From assembly GCA_017463365.1 (NCBI GenBank), contig JAFTPH010000039.1, positions 1-43,777 on the forward strand: a stretch of DNA of 43,777 bases, given 5' to 3'. Position 1 is the first letter of the stretch, and every line of letters begins with the position of its first letter. Positions 1 to 12,700 of this stretch are shown piece by piece. The position numbers and the translations under genes were made by a program. The notes below the pieces were generated by a model. It did not search any database, was not told the DNA's origin, and worked only from the letters and a program-made list of their open reading frames with translations. Origin of the DNA: Bacilli bacterium (GTDB lineage: Bacteria > Bacillota_I > Bacilli_A > ML615J-28 > CAG-313).

Positions 1-1
1 G

Positions 2-142
2 TTATATCATGTAATCTTTGGAGATACATATCCAGTAGATCAATCACATGACTATAATGGAGACGGTAACGAAGATACTGCCGATGTAACATATTTGTTA
101 TATTACATCATGTTTGGAGAGACTAGTTACCCTCTTAATTAA
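2..142 (+). CDS. C-terminal end of a dockerin-like surface protein (partial)
   Basis: The gene enters from the left edge and only its last 46 codons are present, ending in TAA at 140-142. The visible tail contains DYNGDGNEDTADVTYLLYYI, which matches the calcium-binding loop plus helix of type I dockerin or dockerin-like repeats (D-x-N-G-D-G-x-x-D-x-x-D followed by a Leu/Tyr-rich helix). In known proteins such modules end secreted glycosidases or adhesins and bind cohesins or fold internally. The catalytic part lies outside the window, so its function cannot be stated. A strong hairpin terminator follows 32 bases after the stop, so this gene ends its transcription unit. Confidence 0.75.
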   Translation, partial: LYHVIFGDTYPVDQSHDYNGDGNEDTADVTYLLYYIMFGETSYPLN

Positions 143-173
143 CAGGTAAAAATTTCCTATTTAATAAAAAAAC

Positions 174-201
174 AAAATTCGTCCTTGTGGACGAATTTTT
201 T
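174..201 (+). terminator. Rho-independent terminator of the dockerin-like gene
   Basis: An 11-bp perfect stem (174-184 with 189-199) closes a 4-base loop and runs into a T tract. It lies just after the partial gene's stop. Confidence 0.85.
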
Positions 202-230
202 CTTTCACATATACTAAAAGTGTAGTTTAT

Positions 231-359
231 AAAAGTTTACTTTTTTAAACATATTCTATCAAGTATATTATACTTTATTTTAAAATAATTTCAATCTATA
301 TGCAATAAAAAAATATGTTTTTTTAAGCATAAAACAAGTGTTCATAAAAGTAAACTTTT
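231..359. repeat. Inverted pair of 14-bp sites in the 560-bp gap before the giant gene
   Basis: AAAAGTTTACTTTT at 231-244 is the exact reverse complement of AAAAGTAAACTTTT at 346-359. The flanking sequence is also A/T tracts with related AAACATATT-like pieces. The stretch 203-504 holds no gene. It could be bent DNA or a protein-binding region upstream of the giant gene, but A/T-rich matches arise easily by chance. Confidence 0.4.
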
Positions 360-504
360 GTGGAAAATCATGTTTTTTTAACTAAAATCAAAATAAAAAT
401 TTGTATATCAGTTGTATTTCGTTTTATAACATGATATAATATTTGACATAGAATTAAACTGTTCTATATTGGGTTAGTTAATTAAAAATTAACGTGTAGG
501 AAAG

Positions 505-539
505 TGACACTTTTTGGAAAAAGTCAAAAAATAGTGTCA
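505..539. promoter_or_regulatory. Interrupted palindrome just upstream of the giant-gene promoter
   Basis: TGACAC at 505-510 and GTGTCA at 534-539 form inverted arms, extended inward by T and A tracts, with a second small hairpin inside. The right arm ends six bases before the -35 box at 545. The position is typical of an operator or activator site. This is inferred from position and symmetry only. Confidence 0.45.
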
Positions 540-544
540 AAGGG

Positions 545-573
545 TTGATTTAATATCGACAAAGTGTTATAAT
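545..573 (+). promoter_or_regulatory. Sigma-A promoter of the giant surface-protein gene
   Basis: TTGATT at 545-550, a 17-base spacer and TATAAT at 568-573 make a near-consensus promoter. The predicted leader is about 120 bases before the ATG at 703, whose ribosome site is GGAGG at 689-693. Confidence 0.75.
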
Positions 574-702
574 AACATATACGTATTATTAGCTATTTTA
601 TGAGATTTCTAAAATACCATTTGATCATAAAATAACTATATAAAACGTATAATTATAAGACAAAAACAAAAAAACAAAATTTAAAAACGGAGGTAGAAAA
701 CA

Positions 703-3700
703 ATGAAAAGACAAAATGTTAGAATTTTTCGTTCGTTTGTCGCGTTAGTTACGCTACTGTGTGCTATCGTAGGTATGGCAAGTGTCCTTTATGTTAGTGC
801 TGACAGCAATACGCTTAACTATGTATCTCTTGGTGACTCAATGACTAATGGATTTGGTCTTGATGGCTATGATGATTTACATAAAGGTGAAGGGTACTAT
901 GAGTACACAAACGGATATAAAGATTATGGTTACGAAGCGTATCCTAATCAATTTGCGGAATATCTAGCAACTCTTGATCAAAACGGAGATGGAGAGAAAG
1001 ATATTGTAAATCACTCTCAATTAGCTATGTCCGCAATGCGTATAGAGGACTTAAACTTCTTATTACACTTTGATTATAATAATCCTGAGCAAGTTGCATT
1101 TGTTAAGGATGCTGATAAAGATAATTGGAGTAAGGGAGTTGAAGCAGAGTGGAATAAACTTTTCGCTTATGGAGATAGATGGACTTTATCTGAATTCGTA
1201 AATGATTATAGATTCCACCAATGGTATAGAGGAGAAACTGACGAAAATAGCGTAAGTTTCTTAATGGGAAAAACAGCTGCTAATTATCAAAGCTTAGCAG
1301 ATGTACAAGCAAACCCTACTCCTGCATTTGCATATGAAATGCAAGAAGCCGTTAAAGATGCAGATATTATAAGTATTGGATCTGGTAATTCAAACTTTGG
1401 GGTATTCTTACTTGGAAGAATTATGAATTGCATTGGATTCGGCGGAGGATCTATTGAGTATGATGCATGGATTGATTTTGATAGAGCGTTAGATTCTCTA
1501 AATGGGGAATATGCTAGCCATACTAAAACAATCGTTTCACAAATTCAAACTACTATTAAAGAACAATTAAATTCTTTATCTGCAGCTGGTCTTCCAACTG
1601 AAACGGTTGAAGCATTATATAATGCAATGGCTTATACAGTAGTTAGTTACTTAGTTAACTATGTACAAGCAACAGATCGTATTATGGCTTTAAAAGCATC
1701 TAACAAAGATGTAACAAAACAAGATGTTGAATTGATTTATGTTGGATTAATGAATACATTAAATGGATTCATTGTTGAGTTAAATGTTGATGGTGCTAAA
1801 AAAACAATCGATTTAGGTGTGTATATGGATAAAGCATTAACACTTGCTAATACATATATTGCATCTTATGCAACATTACAACAATTATTAGGAAACGAAT
1901 TATATGCAACTTCAACATTCTATGTTGCTGAAGCTGATGATGTTGAATGTTTAATCTCATCATTCGAAAAAGATATTACAAGTAAAGATAATGTTATTAG
2001 AGATCGATTTATTACTGAAATTGTTGGTGAAAAAGGTAATGGAATGATTTGGGGTCTTCTTGCTCCAGTAATCAATGGTTCTGGAGATGAATCAGGAATG
2101 TTTGAAAAATTGCTTGGTTCAAATGCAGATCTATTAGCATTAGAACTTGTTCCTGTTACGCTAGCTGATGTTGAAGCATACGAAAAATTTGTTGCTAGTG
2201 GTAATAATGATTATACTAAAACTGAATTGACTGGTAGTAAAATGCTTTCTTGTGCAATGTATCTTGCATTCGAAAAAGCGGTAATTGAAGGTTCTAAACA
2301 TTCTGTTATTTCATTAGATGCATTCTTAAACTTAGGTAACTTAGGTGGTGTATTTAATGGTGTTATGGGTGAACTTGGAAACTTAGATTTATCTGCCGTT
2401 GCTGATGTTAAAGATCAATTAATGACTATTTTATTTGCAGATATTTATGAAAAAGTTGTAGTTCCTAATCTTGCTGAAAATTGGAAAACTACAAATTCAC
2501 CATTAAAGGTTGAAGTTGGAGGGACTGTAGTTCCTAATATTACTATAACTTATGAAGAAGCTATTTTAGCATTTGCTGATTCATTAATTCCTGAAGGCAA
2601 AGAAAATGATGTTGATGAAAAAGCAAAAGCCTTAGCAACTGCTGAAATGTATATCGGAATTATGGCATATATTCATGAAAACATTAAAGCAATTGATTTA
2701 ACTGTAGCAGGAACTATGGAAGGTGGAAAAGCATCTCTTGATTTATCAGGTGTTTCTGATAAAATGCTTGATATTGTTCAAACAAATTTAACTCCATTAG
2801 GTGAAGATTACTTCGAAGTTATCATTACTGAAGATTTAATCTATGCATGGCGTGATCAAGTAGCTCTTGTTAATCCGGGTGATGACGAAGTTATTAAACA
2901 ACAAAAATATAAAGAATGGTTAGAAAGTAATGAAATTACAATTGATTTAAGCAAAGCTTTCTCAGCTATTACAACAACTAATGGTACTGTTGAAGGTTTA
3001 AAAGTAACATGTAGTTATGATAAACTAGAAGCTGTATTAAAGGATTTAGGAATTACAGTTGATTCATCATACAATGTTTGGCATTTAGCTTATGCTGTAA
3101 TAAAATTAGGACAAAAATTAAATGGTGATATTCCTGAAAATGTTCTAGGTGCTGAAAATGGAATTCCTATTAAAGATGCAAGTGGTAAAATTAGTTTCTC
3201 TGTTGCATTAACTGGATACAAGAATGTATGTGAAGATGGTTTATTTAATAATTACGCTAATGAAGTATTAGGTATTGAAGGTGTATATGGTACTGATTTC
3301 AATACCATGGATATCGCTAAACGTTATGTAGGTATTACATATGGTGGAAAACTTGCGATGTCTGCCATCGGTAAAAATTTAACTGATGTATTATCTGGTG
3401 CATTAACATCTGATGATACATTAATGGGATTATTACACTTATTTGGACGTTGCTTAATTGGTAATGGTTTAGGTGTTCATCCAAATGAAAATGGGCATGA
3501 TACATTATACCAAGCTATGGTAAATGCCTATGAAAACAAAATTACTGCTCAAAAATATACTATTGAAAAAGCTACAAATGTATTGTTGATAATGCAAAGT
3601 TATATTGAAGAATATGCTGATGAATTATATGAATATGGATATCAATATGCTGATTCAAAAGGATATATTGATGCAGTTAAAAACAAAGTTGCAGAATTAA

Positions 3701-6700
3701 AAGCTGTATTACAAGAAATTAAAGAATGGGTTGAAAATGCAGATATTGATGGACGTGTTAAAGATAAGATCTTAACATTAATTCAAACTGCAGAAAACGC
3801 ATTAAATAAGATTATCAATATTTTAGCTAACGATTTAGCATCAACAATTGCTGGATTAAAAGCTGAAATTAAAGGTTTATTAGAAAGTGTTGATCGTACA
3901 ATCGAAAGAATTATCGCTTTAGCTGAAAGAGTTGCTAACGATACATTTACAGCATTAACTAATAAATTAAATGAAATTAATAACAAGTTACATGATATCG
4001 TAAATAAAGTTATCGTAACAAGTAAAGAATTTGCTGAACAAGTAAAACAAATTATCTTAGCTGAATTATTAGAAGCTAAAGGTGATTTAAAAGCCGCTCT
4101 TGCTAGCGCAAAAGCTAAAGTTAAATTATTCTTAGAAGAAACTACAGAAAAATTAACTGCAGCTGCAAAAGAATTATATACAGAAATCGTTAATCAAATT
4201 CTTGCAGAAGTTGAAGCGTTAGTTGATTACGCTGAAGCTAAATTCGAAGCTTTAGAATCTAAACTTGCATACATCAAAGAACAACTTGATGCTGCAGTAG
4301 ATAAAGCAATCGAAACTGTAGAAGTTAAATATGCTGAATTAAAACAAGCATTAGTTGAAATTAAAGCTGAAATTAAAGCTGCTCTTGCAGAAGTTAAAGA
4401 ATTATCTGAACAAGCATACGCTGAAATAATGGCTGCTGCTGAAGAAGCAATCGCTAAAGCATTACTAGTTGCTGGTAAAGCTAAAGAAATTGCTGAATTC
4501 GCAAAAGAAGTTGCTGCAATTATTATTGCTGAATTAGAAGCTGCTCCTGGTAAGATTGAAGAAGCACTTGCTGCTGCAAAAGTTAAAGTTGAAGCTTACG
4601 TAAAAGAAGTAATCGCTGAAACAGATGCTGCTCTTGCTGAATTATACCAAGATGTTGCTAATTATGTATATGCTGTTTATGAAGAAGCAGTGGCATACGC
4701 AAAAGGAAAATATCAAGAAGCAAAAGATATTTTAGCATGTATTAAAGAACAAGTTAAAGATGTTGTTGCTGAAGCAGTAGCATACGCTGAACAAAAATAC
4801 ATGGATTTACAAGCTGTAGTTGAAGAAGTTAAAGCTGCAGTTAAAGCTGCAATCCAAGCTGCTGAAGATAAGATTGCAGATGCAGAAGCATTAGTTGAAC
4901 AAATTAAAGCTGAAGCAAAACAAGCATTAGCAGACGCTCTTGCTGCAATTGAAGAAAAATGGTTAGAAGCTAAATCTCAAGCTGAACAAATGAAAGCTGA
5001 ACTTGCAAAAGCATTAGCTGTCGTTAAAGCTGAATCTGTAGAATTATATAACCAATTAATGGAAAAAGTTAATGGTGTTGTTGATTTCGCAGGTCAAACT
5101 GCTGAAACTATTGAACAAATGTTTGCTTATGCAGAAGAAATCAAAGCTATTATTATTGAAGAATTAAATAATGCTAAAGGTGATTTAAAAGCTGCATTAG
5201 CAGATGCTAAAGCTAAGGTTGAAGAAATGGTTGCTGGTGCAACTGCTGAAGCTAAAGCTGTAGTTAAAGCAATCGCTGATAAAGTTATCGCTAAAGTTGA
5301 AGAAGCTGTTGCTTATGCAGAAGCTACTTATGTAGATGTTAAAGAAGCTGTAGCTTATGTTAAAGCTGAACTTGCAAAAGCAGTTGAAGAAGCAAAACAA
5401 GCTGTAAAAGAAGTTATTGCGTTCGTTCAAGAAGTAGAAGCAATCTTAGAAGAAGCTGCTGAAAAAGCACAATCTGCTAAAGAATATGCTGACCTTGTAA
5501 TCGCTAAGATTGAAGCATTAGCTCAAGAAGCGAGTGAAACTGTTAAAGCATTAGCTCAAGAAATTATCACTGAAATTAAAGAAGCTGCTGAATATGCAGA
5601 AGATGTGTATGCAGACGCTGTTGAAGCAGTTGCTTATGTTAAAGCTACTGTTAAAGCTAAGTTAGTTGAAATTAAAGCTGAAGTAGAAGCATTCGTTGAA
5701 CAAGTTGAAGCTGTAGTTACTGCTAAACTTGAATCTGCTGAAAATGCTCTTAAAGAAGCTGCAATTAACGCTAAAGCTAAATTAGAACAATTAGTGGCAG
5801 ACGCTAAAGAAGCAAAAGAACTTGTAAAAGCAATTGTAAATAAAGTTGTTGCTGCTTTAGATAAAGCTGTTGAATATGCTACAAATACTTATGAAGGCTT
5901 AAAAGAAGCAGTTGCTTATGTTGAAGCTGAAATCGCAAAAGCAATTGAAGAAGTTAAAGCTGAAGTTGCAGAATTAAAAGAATTCGCAAGTGAAGTTAAA
6001 GCAATTATCACTAAACTTGCAGATAGTACTGGTGATGCAATTGAAGCTGCAAAACAAGCTGTAGCTGAAATTAAGGAATTAGCTAAAGATGCTAATGAAT
6101 ATGCTAAATTATTAGCTGCAAAAGTTGTTGAAGAACTTGAAGCTGCTATTGAATATGCACAAAATGCATTTGAAGATGCAACTCAAGCTGCTGAATACAT
6201 TAAAGGTCTTGTTGTAAGATTAATCAACGCTGTTGATACATTAGTTGCAGAAACTGAAGAATTAATTGATCAATTAGACTCTATCTTCGGACAATTCGTA
6301 GACATTAAAGATACAATTAATAACGCATTAGAAGCTGCAAAAGCTGCAGTAGATGAATTAATTTCTGGTGCTGGTGAAGCTGCTGAAATAGCTAAATATG
6401 TTGCCGCTGTAATGTTCAAACTTGTTGAAGAAGGTGTTAAAGCACTTATCGAAACATCTACAAGTTTAACTGAAGTTTTAGAAGCGGTAGTAGAACTTGT
6501 AGAAGCTGCTGCAAAAACAGTTACTGATATCAACGATTTATTAGCTCAATTTATCAATAAATTAGATGAAATCGTTGCTGGTTTAGCAGAAGCAAGTGGA
6601 GATGTTAAAGAGGCTGTAGAACAAGCTATCGCTCAAATCGAAGCATTAATCGCTGAAGTTAAAGAAACTCTTCCAACTGCTCTTGCAGAGATTTTTGAAA

Positions 6701-9700
6701 CTCTTGCTCAAAAAGTAATTTCAATTTTAAGAGAAGCAGCAGAATCATGTGAAACAATTAAAGAAGTATTAGACTATGTTAAACCATTAGTTAAAGAAGC
6801 AATTGACAACTTAGTAGAATTCGTTAAAAATCATTATCAAGATCCAGTTGCTATTCTTGAATACGTTAGAGCAGAAGTTAAAGCTGCATTAGAAGCACTT
6901 AAACTTTTATCTGATGAGTTATACAATGAAGTTTCTTCATTAGTAGATTCTGCATTTAATGCTATTAAGAATGCTATTACTAATGCTGAAGAATTAAAAG
7001 CATTTGCTGAAAAAGTAATCGCTGTTATTCTTGAAGAATTAAGAAATGCTGGTGAAGATCTTGAAGCTGCTTGGGAATGCGCTAAAGATAAAGTATATCA
7101 ATTATTAGCTGACGCTATTAAAGGATTACCTGAAGAATTAGCTGCTCGTTACCAAGAAGTTGTTGAAGCAATCGTTAAAGCTGTTGATGACGCTGTTAAA
7201 TATGCAGATGGATTCTTAACAAGTGTTCAAACTAAAGTTAATTATATTAAAGCTGAATTAAAAGAAGCTATTAATGAAGCAATCGCATGCATTAAAGAAA
7301 AATACTTAGATGCAAAACAAACAATTTTAGATTATAAAGCACAAATCAGTGAAGCATTAGCTAAAGCTGAATTTATGACAAATGAATTATATGGTCAATT
7401 AATGGATGTTGTTGATGAAGTATTCGATAAAGCAATTGCTGGTGTTGAATCTGCCAAAGAAATCGTTAAATTCGTTGACCAAGTTAAAGATATCATTATT
7501 GCTGAATTACAAAATAATGTAACAAGCTTACAAGCTGCATTAGAAGCTGCAAAAGCTAAAGTAGAAGCATTAGTTGCTGAAGCTGGGGAATATGCAGAAA
7601 TCGTTGCAGTAATCGCTGAACAAATCATTGCTAAAGTTGAAGAAGCAGTTGCATACGCAGAAGCTCATTATGAAGATATCAAAGAAGCAGTTGCATATGT
7701 TGAGGCTAAACTTGCTGAAGCAGTTGCAGAAGCAAAAGCTGCAGTTGAAAAAGCAATGGAATTTGTTAAACAAGTAGAAGCAATCATTGATGAAATTGCT
7801 GAAAACGCTGATGATGTTCAAGCTGCAGTTGAAGAAGCAATCGCTAAGATTGAAGCATTAGTTGCTGAAGCAGGTGAATATGCAGAATTAGTTAAAGCAA
7901 TTGCTGAAAAAGTTATTGCTACATTAAAAGAAGCTGCTGAATATGCTGAAACTGCATATGCAGACGCAAAAGAAGCTGTTGCTTATATTAAAGCTACTGC
8001 TAAAGAAGCATTAGCAGAAATTAAAGCAGAAGTTGAAGCATTTGTTGAACAAGTTAAAGCTGCAATTGAATGTAAGATTGAGTGTGTTACAAATGCATTA
8101 CAAGCTGCATTACAAGAAGTTAAAGCAGAAGTTGAAGCATTAGTTGCTGAAGCTAGCCAAGCTGCTAAAGCTGTTGTAGATCAAATTATGGCGGAAGTTG
8201 AAGCTGCAATTGAATATGCAGAAGAAACATACGCTAATATCGTTGATGCTGTTGCATATGTTGAAGCTAAATTAGAAGAAATCGCTGATGAAGCACTAGT
8301 AGTTCTTGAAGAAGTTGTTAAGTTCTTAGAACAAGTAGATGTAATTTTAGCAGAAGTTGCTGAAAAAGCTGAAACAGCCAAAGAATATGTTGAACTTGCA
8401 ATTCCTCAAATCGAAGCGTTAGTTGCTAAAGCTGGTGAATATGCAGAAGTTATCGCAAAAGTTGCTGAACAAGTAATTGCTCAAATTAAAGCTGCTGCTG
8501 AATATGCAGAAACAGCATACGCAGATGCTAAAGAAGCAATCGCTTATATTAAAGCTGAAGCTGAAAAAGAATTAGCTAAACTTTCTGAAGAATTCTTAGT
8601 AGTTCTTGAAAAAGTTGTAATTGCTCTTGAACAATTCGATGTAATTATGAACGAAGTTGAAGCTAAGTTCGAAGTTGCTGAAGAAAAAGTTAAAGAATTA
8701 ATTGCTAAGGCTGAAGAATATGCTGAAATTTATGGTCCAGTTGCTGAAGAAATTATTGCTGCTGTTAAAGAAGTAATTGATTTTGCTGTTGAAGCATATG
8801 GTCCAACTAAAGAAGCTGTTGAATATATTATTTCTGTTCTTCCAGAAGTAGTTGAAGCTGTTAAAGAAACATATATTGCTGTTAAACCTGTTGTTGAACA
8901 AATTACTGAAGCTTTAAATAAAGCAATCGAAGTAATTAAAGATCATCCAGAAGAAGTTAAAGCAATTATTAATGCAGTTGCTGAAGGTGTTACTACAATT
9001 ATTGAAAATGCAGATGAAATTGTTGAGTTTATCAAACAAGTTCAAGTAATTATCGAAGAAGCGATTGAAAATGCTAAAGATCTTCCAGAAGCAATCGCTC
9101 AAGCTAAAGCTGAAGTTGAAGCATTAATCGCTCAAGCTAAGGCTGAAATTAAAGCAGAATTAGAAGCAATTGCAGAACAAATCTTTGCTAAAGTTGAAGA
9201 AGCTGTTGATTTTGTTGAAGGTGTATATGGTGATGCACTAGATGCTATTGAAAAAATCGAAGCTGAATACTTAGAATTAAAAGCAGCAATCGCTCAAACT
9301 AAAGCTGAAATCGAAGAAGCTCTTGCTGAAATTAAAGCAACTGCTAGTGATGTATACAATGAAATTATGGCAGAAGTTAATAAAGTTGTAGACTTTGTTG
9401 AACAAACTTCAGAATATGCTAAAGAAGTAATTGAATACGCTAAAGAAGTAAAAGCAATCATTATTGCTGAAATTGAAGCTGCACCTGAAAATTTAGAAAA
9501 AGCTCTAGAAGCTGCAAAAGAAAAAGTTGAAGCATTACTTGCTGAAGCTGTTGAAGGTGTAACAGAAGAAATCGCTGCACTTTATAACCAAGTGACAGAA
9601 CAAATCTTCAAACAAGTTGAAATCGCAATTCAATATGCAGAAGGTGTATATAATGACACTGTTGAAGCTGTTGAATACGTAATTAATGAAGTAGTTACTG

Positions 9701-12700
9701 CTGTTGAAGAAGTAATTGCTGAAATCGAAGCTGCATACTTAGATGTTGTAGCAAACGTTGAATACATTATTAATAATGTTGAAACAATTATTGCTGATGC
9801 ATTAGAACAAATGTATGAAAATAGAGTAGAAATTATTATCGCTGTTGATAAAGCATTATTAGAACTTGCAGAAGTTATTGATGATGTAGTTGTTGAAATT
9901 TTATCAACATACAACGATATTACAAATGGTATTAAGGAAGTTATTACTTCTCTTGAAGCACATCTTCCTGTAGAAGAAATTCTTGCTAAATTCGATGAAG
10001 TTTCTGAAATGGTTGAAGACTTTATCGTTGATTGTGGAGAAATCGCAAGTGATGCATTAAAAGAATATCAAAAGATTTCTGCCTTTGTTAAAGCAGTAAT
10101 TAAGAGAGTTCTTGCTGTTGAAACTGTTGAACATTATTCTCCAAATGCTGATTCATTCTATGTTGCATTAGGTGACTCACTTGTAAATGGAACTGGAATG
10201 GAAGCTGCTACATATTCTTACTTGTTAGCAGAAGCATTAGAACTTGATTTAAATACTCAATATGCACAATTAGGTGTAAATGGTATTAGAACAAATGATT
10301 TATACTATATCTTAAATCCTGAAGCAGTTGTTGATCAATACTACTTAGATAATGTTGAACCAATCATTGCTGAATTAGGTGGAATGGATGTAGTTCGTGC
10401 TGAAATTGTTGATGCTATTGTTAAAGCTGATTTAATTACATTACAAGTAGGTGCTAATAACTTTGGTAATTACTTAGTAAATCAATTAATGAATTATTTC
10501 TTAGGTGCTGAAACTTATGAAATGGACTGGGATGCATTCACAGGATATGATTTAACTGATCTTATGACTGTACTTAAAGCTGAATTTGCAGATGACTTAT
10601 TAGCTTATGCTGGTCTAGAAGTTTCTGAAGAAGAACAAGAAATGTTAGAAGATATCTTAGATATCGTAATCTTCTCTTACCTTGATTATGCAGTAAACTT
10701 AGAATACACAATGCAAGCAATTAGAGCTTACAATGAAGATGCTTACATCGTTCTTACTGGTACATACAATCCATTTAGAGATGTATACTATGATGATGGA
10801 ACTGGACGCGTTGAAGTTGGACAAATGATTGATCAAGTTGTTGCTACAATTGATACTTACTTAGTACAACTTGGAGCAGATGAAGAAAATTGTGTTTATG
10901 TTGAAATTCCTGAAACTCAAATGTTAATCGATGAAATGATTGAATTTGGATTCGTTTCTACTAACTTAGCAGAAGAAATGGAAATTCCTGGATATGAAGT
11001 GCCTGTTCCTCCATATTTAGTATATGCGATGATGGACTCATATGTATGGTTACATCCAAGCACATTAGGTCATGAATATATTAGAGATCAAATCTTAGGT
11101 GTAATTTCTCATGAAATTAATGAAGAAATTTGGGAAACTGATGAAAATGGTCACTGGCATGCATGTGCTGATTGTGAAGAAAAATTCGATTATGCTGATC
11201 ATACATTTGAATGGGTAATTGATTCTAATCCTACAACTACAGATTATGGATACAAACATGAAGAATGTACAGTTTGTGGATACACTAGAAATGAAAATAC
11301 TCCTTGGGGTGAATTAGTTCATGAATGTGTACCTGGAACAACTTGGACAACTGATGCAACTGGTCACTGGCATGCATGTAGCGGATGTGATGTTAAACAT
11401 GACTTCGCTAGCCATACATTCGAATGGGTAGTAGATCAAGAAGCACAAGAAGGTGTACCTGGAACTAAACATGAAGAATGTACAGTTTGTGGTTATATTC
11501 AAAATGAAGGAACTGAAATTCCAGCACTTGATCATGTTCATAAACCTGGAACAACTTGGACAACTGATGCAACTGGTCACTGGCATGCATGTAGTGGATG
11601 TTCAGAAAAACTTGACTTCGCTAGTCATACATTCGATTGGGTAGTTGATCAAGAAGCACAAGTTGGTGTACCTGGAACTAAACATGAAGAATGTACAGTT
11701 TGTGGTTATATTCAAAATGAAGGAACTGAAATTCCTGCATTACCAAATGTACATGTACATGATTTAAAATATATCCCTGCTAAACAATCAACATGTAAAG
11801 AACGTGGACATGATGCATATTACTACTGTGAAGGTTGTGATAAATACTTTGTAGATAGTACAGCTTCAGTAGAAACTACTCCAGAAAAAGAATTAAGACC
11901 TCTTGGTGGACATACTGGTGGTAAAGCTACATGTTCAGAAAAAGCAGTCTGCGTAGTTTGTGGTAGATCATATGGATTCTATGGTAAACATAACTTAGAA
12001 TACGTTGAAGAAGTTCCTGCAACTCATAAGTCTGAAGGTATCGCTTCTCACTACAAGTGTAAAGATTGTGGAAAATTATTCGGTGCTGAAGGAACAGAAT
12101 TAACTGAAAAAGACTTAGTATTAGATAAGATTCCTCATGAAGGAACAGGTGAATGGTTAAGTGATGAAACTGGTCACTGGCATAACTGTGAATGTGGTGA
12201 AAAAGTTGACTTCGCTAAGCATACATTCGAATGGGTAGTAGATAAAGAACCAACTACAACTGAAGCTGGAACTAAACATGAAGAATGTACAGTTTGTGGT
12301 TATAAGCAAAATGAAGGTACAACTATTCCTGCAACTGGTCATACTCATCAAATGACTAAAGTTCCTGCAAAACAAGCTACATGTGAAGAAGACGGTAATA
12401 ATGAATACTACTACTGTGAAGATTGTGGTAAGTACTATAAAGACGCAAATGGTGTAACTGAAACTACTCCTGATGCTGAAAAAGTTAAAGCTACTGGACA
12501 CACTTGGGGTGAATGGACTGTTGTAACTGAAGCAACATATGACGCTCCTGGTCTTGAAGAAAGAGTATGTTCATGTGGTGAAAAAGAAACTAGAGAAATT
12601 CCTCAATTAGTTAAAGAGGGACTTCCAGTATGGGCTATCATCCTAATCGTATTAGGAAGCTTAGCAGTACTTGGTGGTGCTGGTTATGCAGCATGGTTCT

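Noticed and set aside
3783-9914. Several minus-strand frames of 60-95 codons opposite the helical tract of the giant gene
   Set aside because: They are low-complexity mirror images of the GCT/GAA/AAA repeats (Ser/Phe/Asn-rich), with no ribosome sites or recognisable domains.
11314-12501. Frames on both strands in the Cys-repeat part (minus 11314-11586 and 12157-12501, plus 11453-11644)
   Set aside because: They follow the same DNA repeats in other frames, lack ribosome sites and have no independent features.
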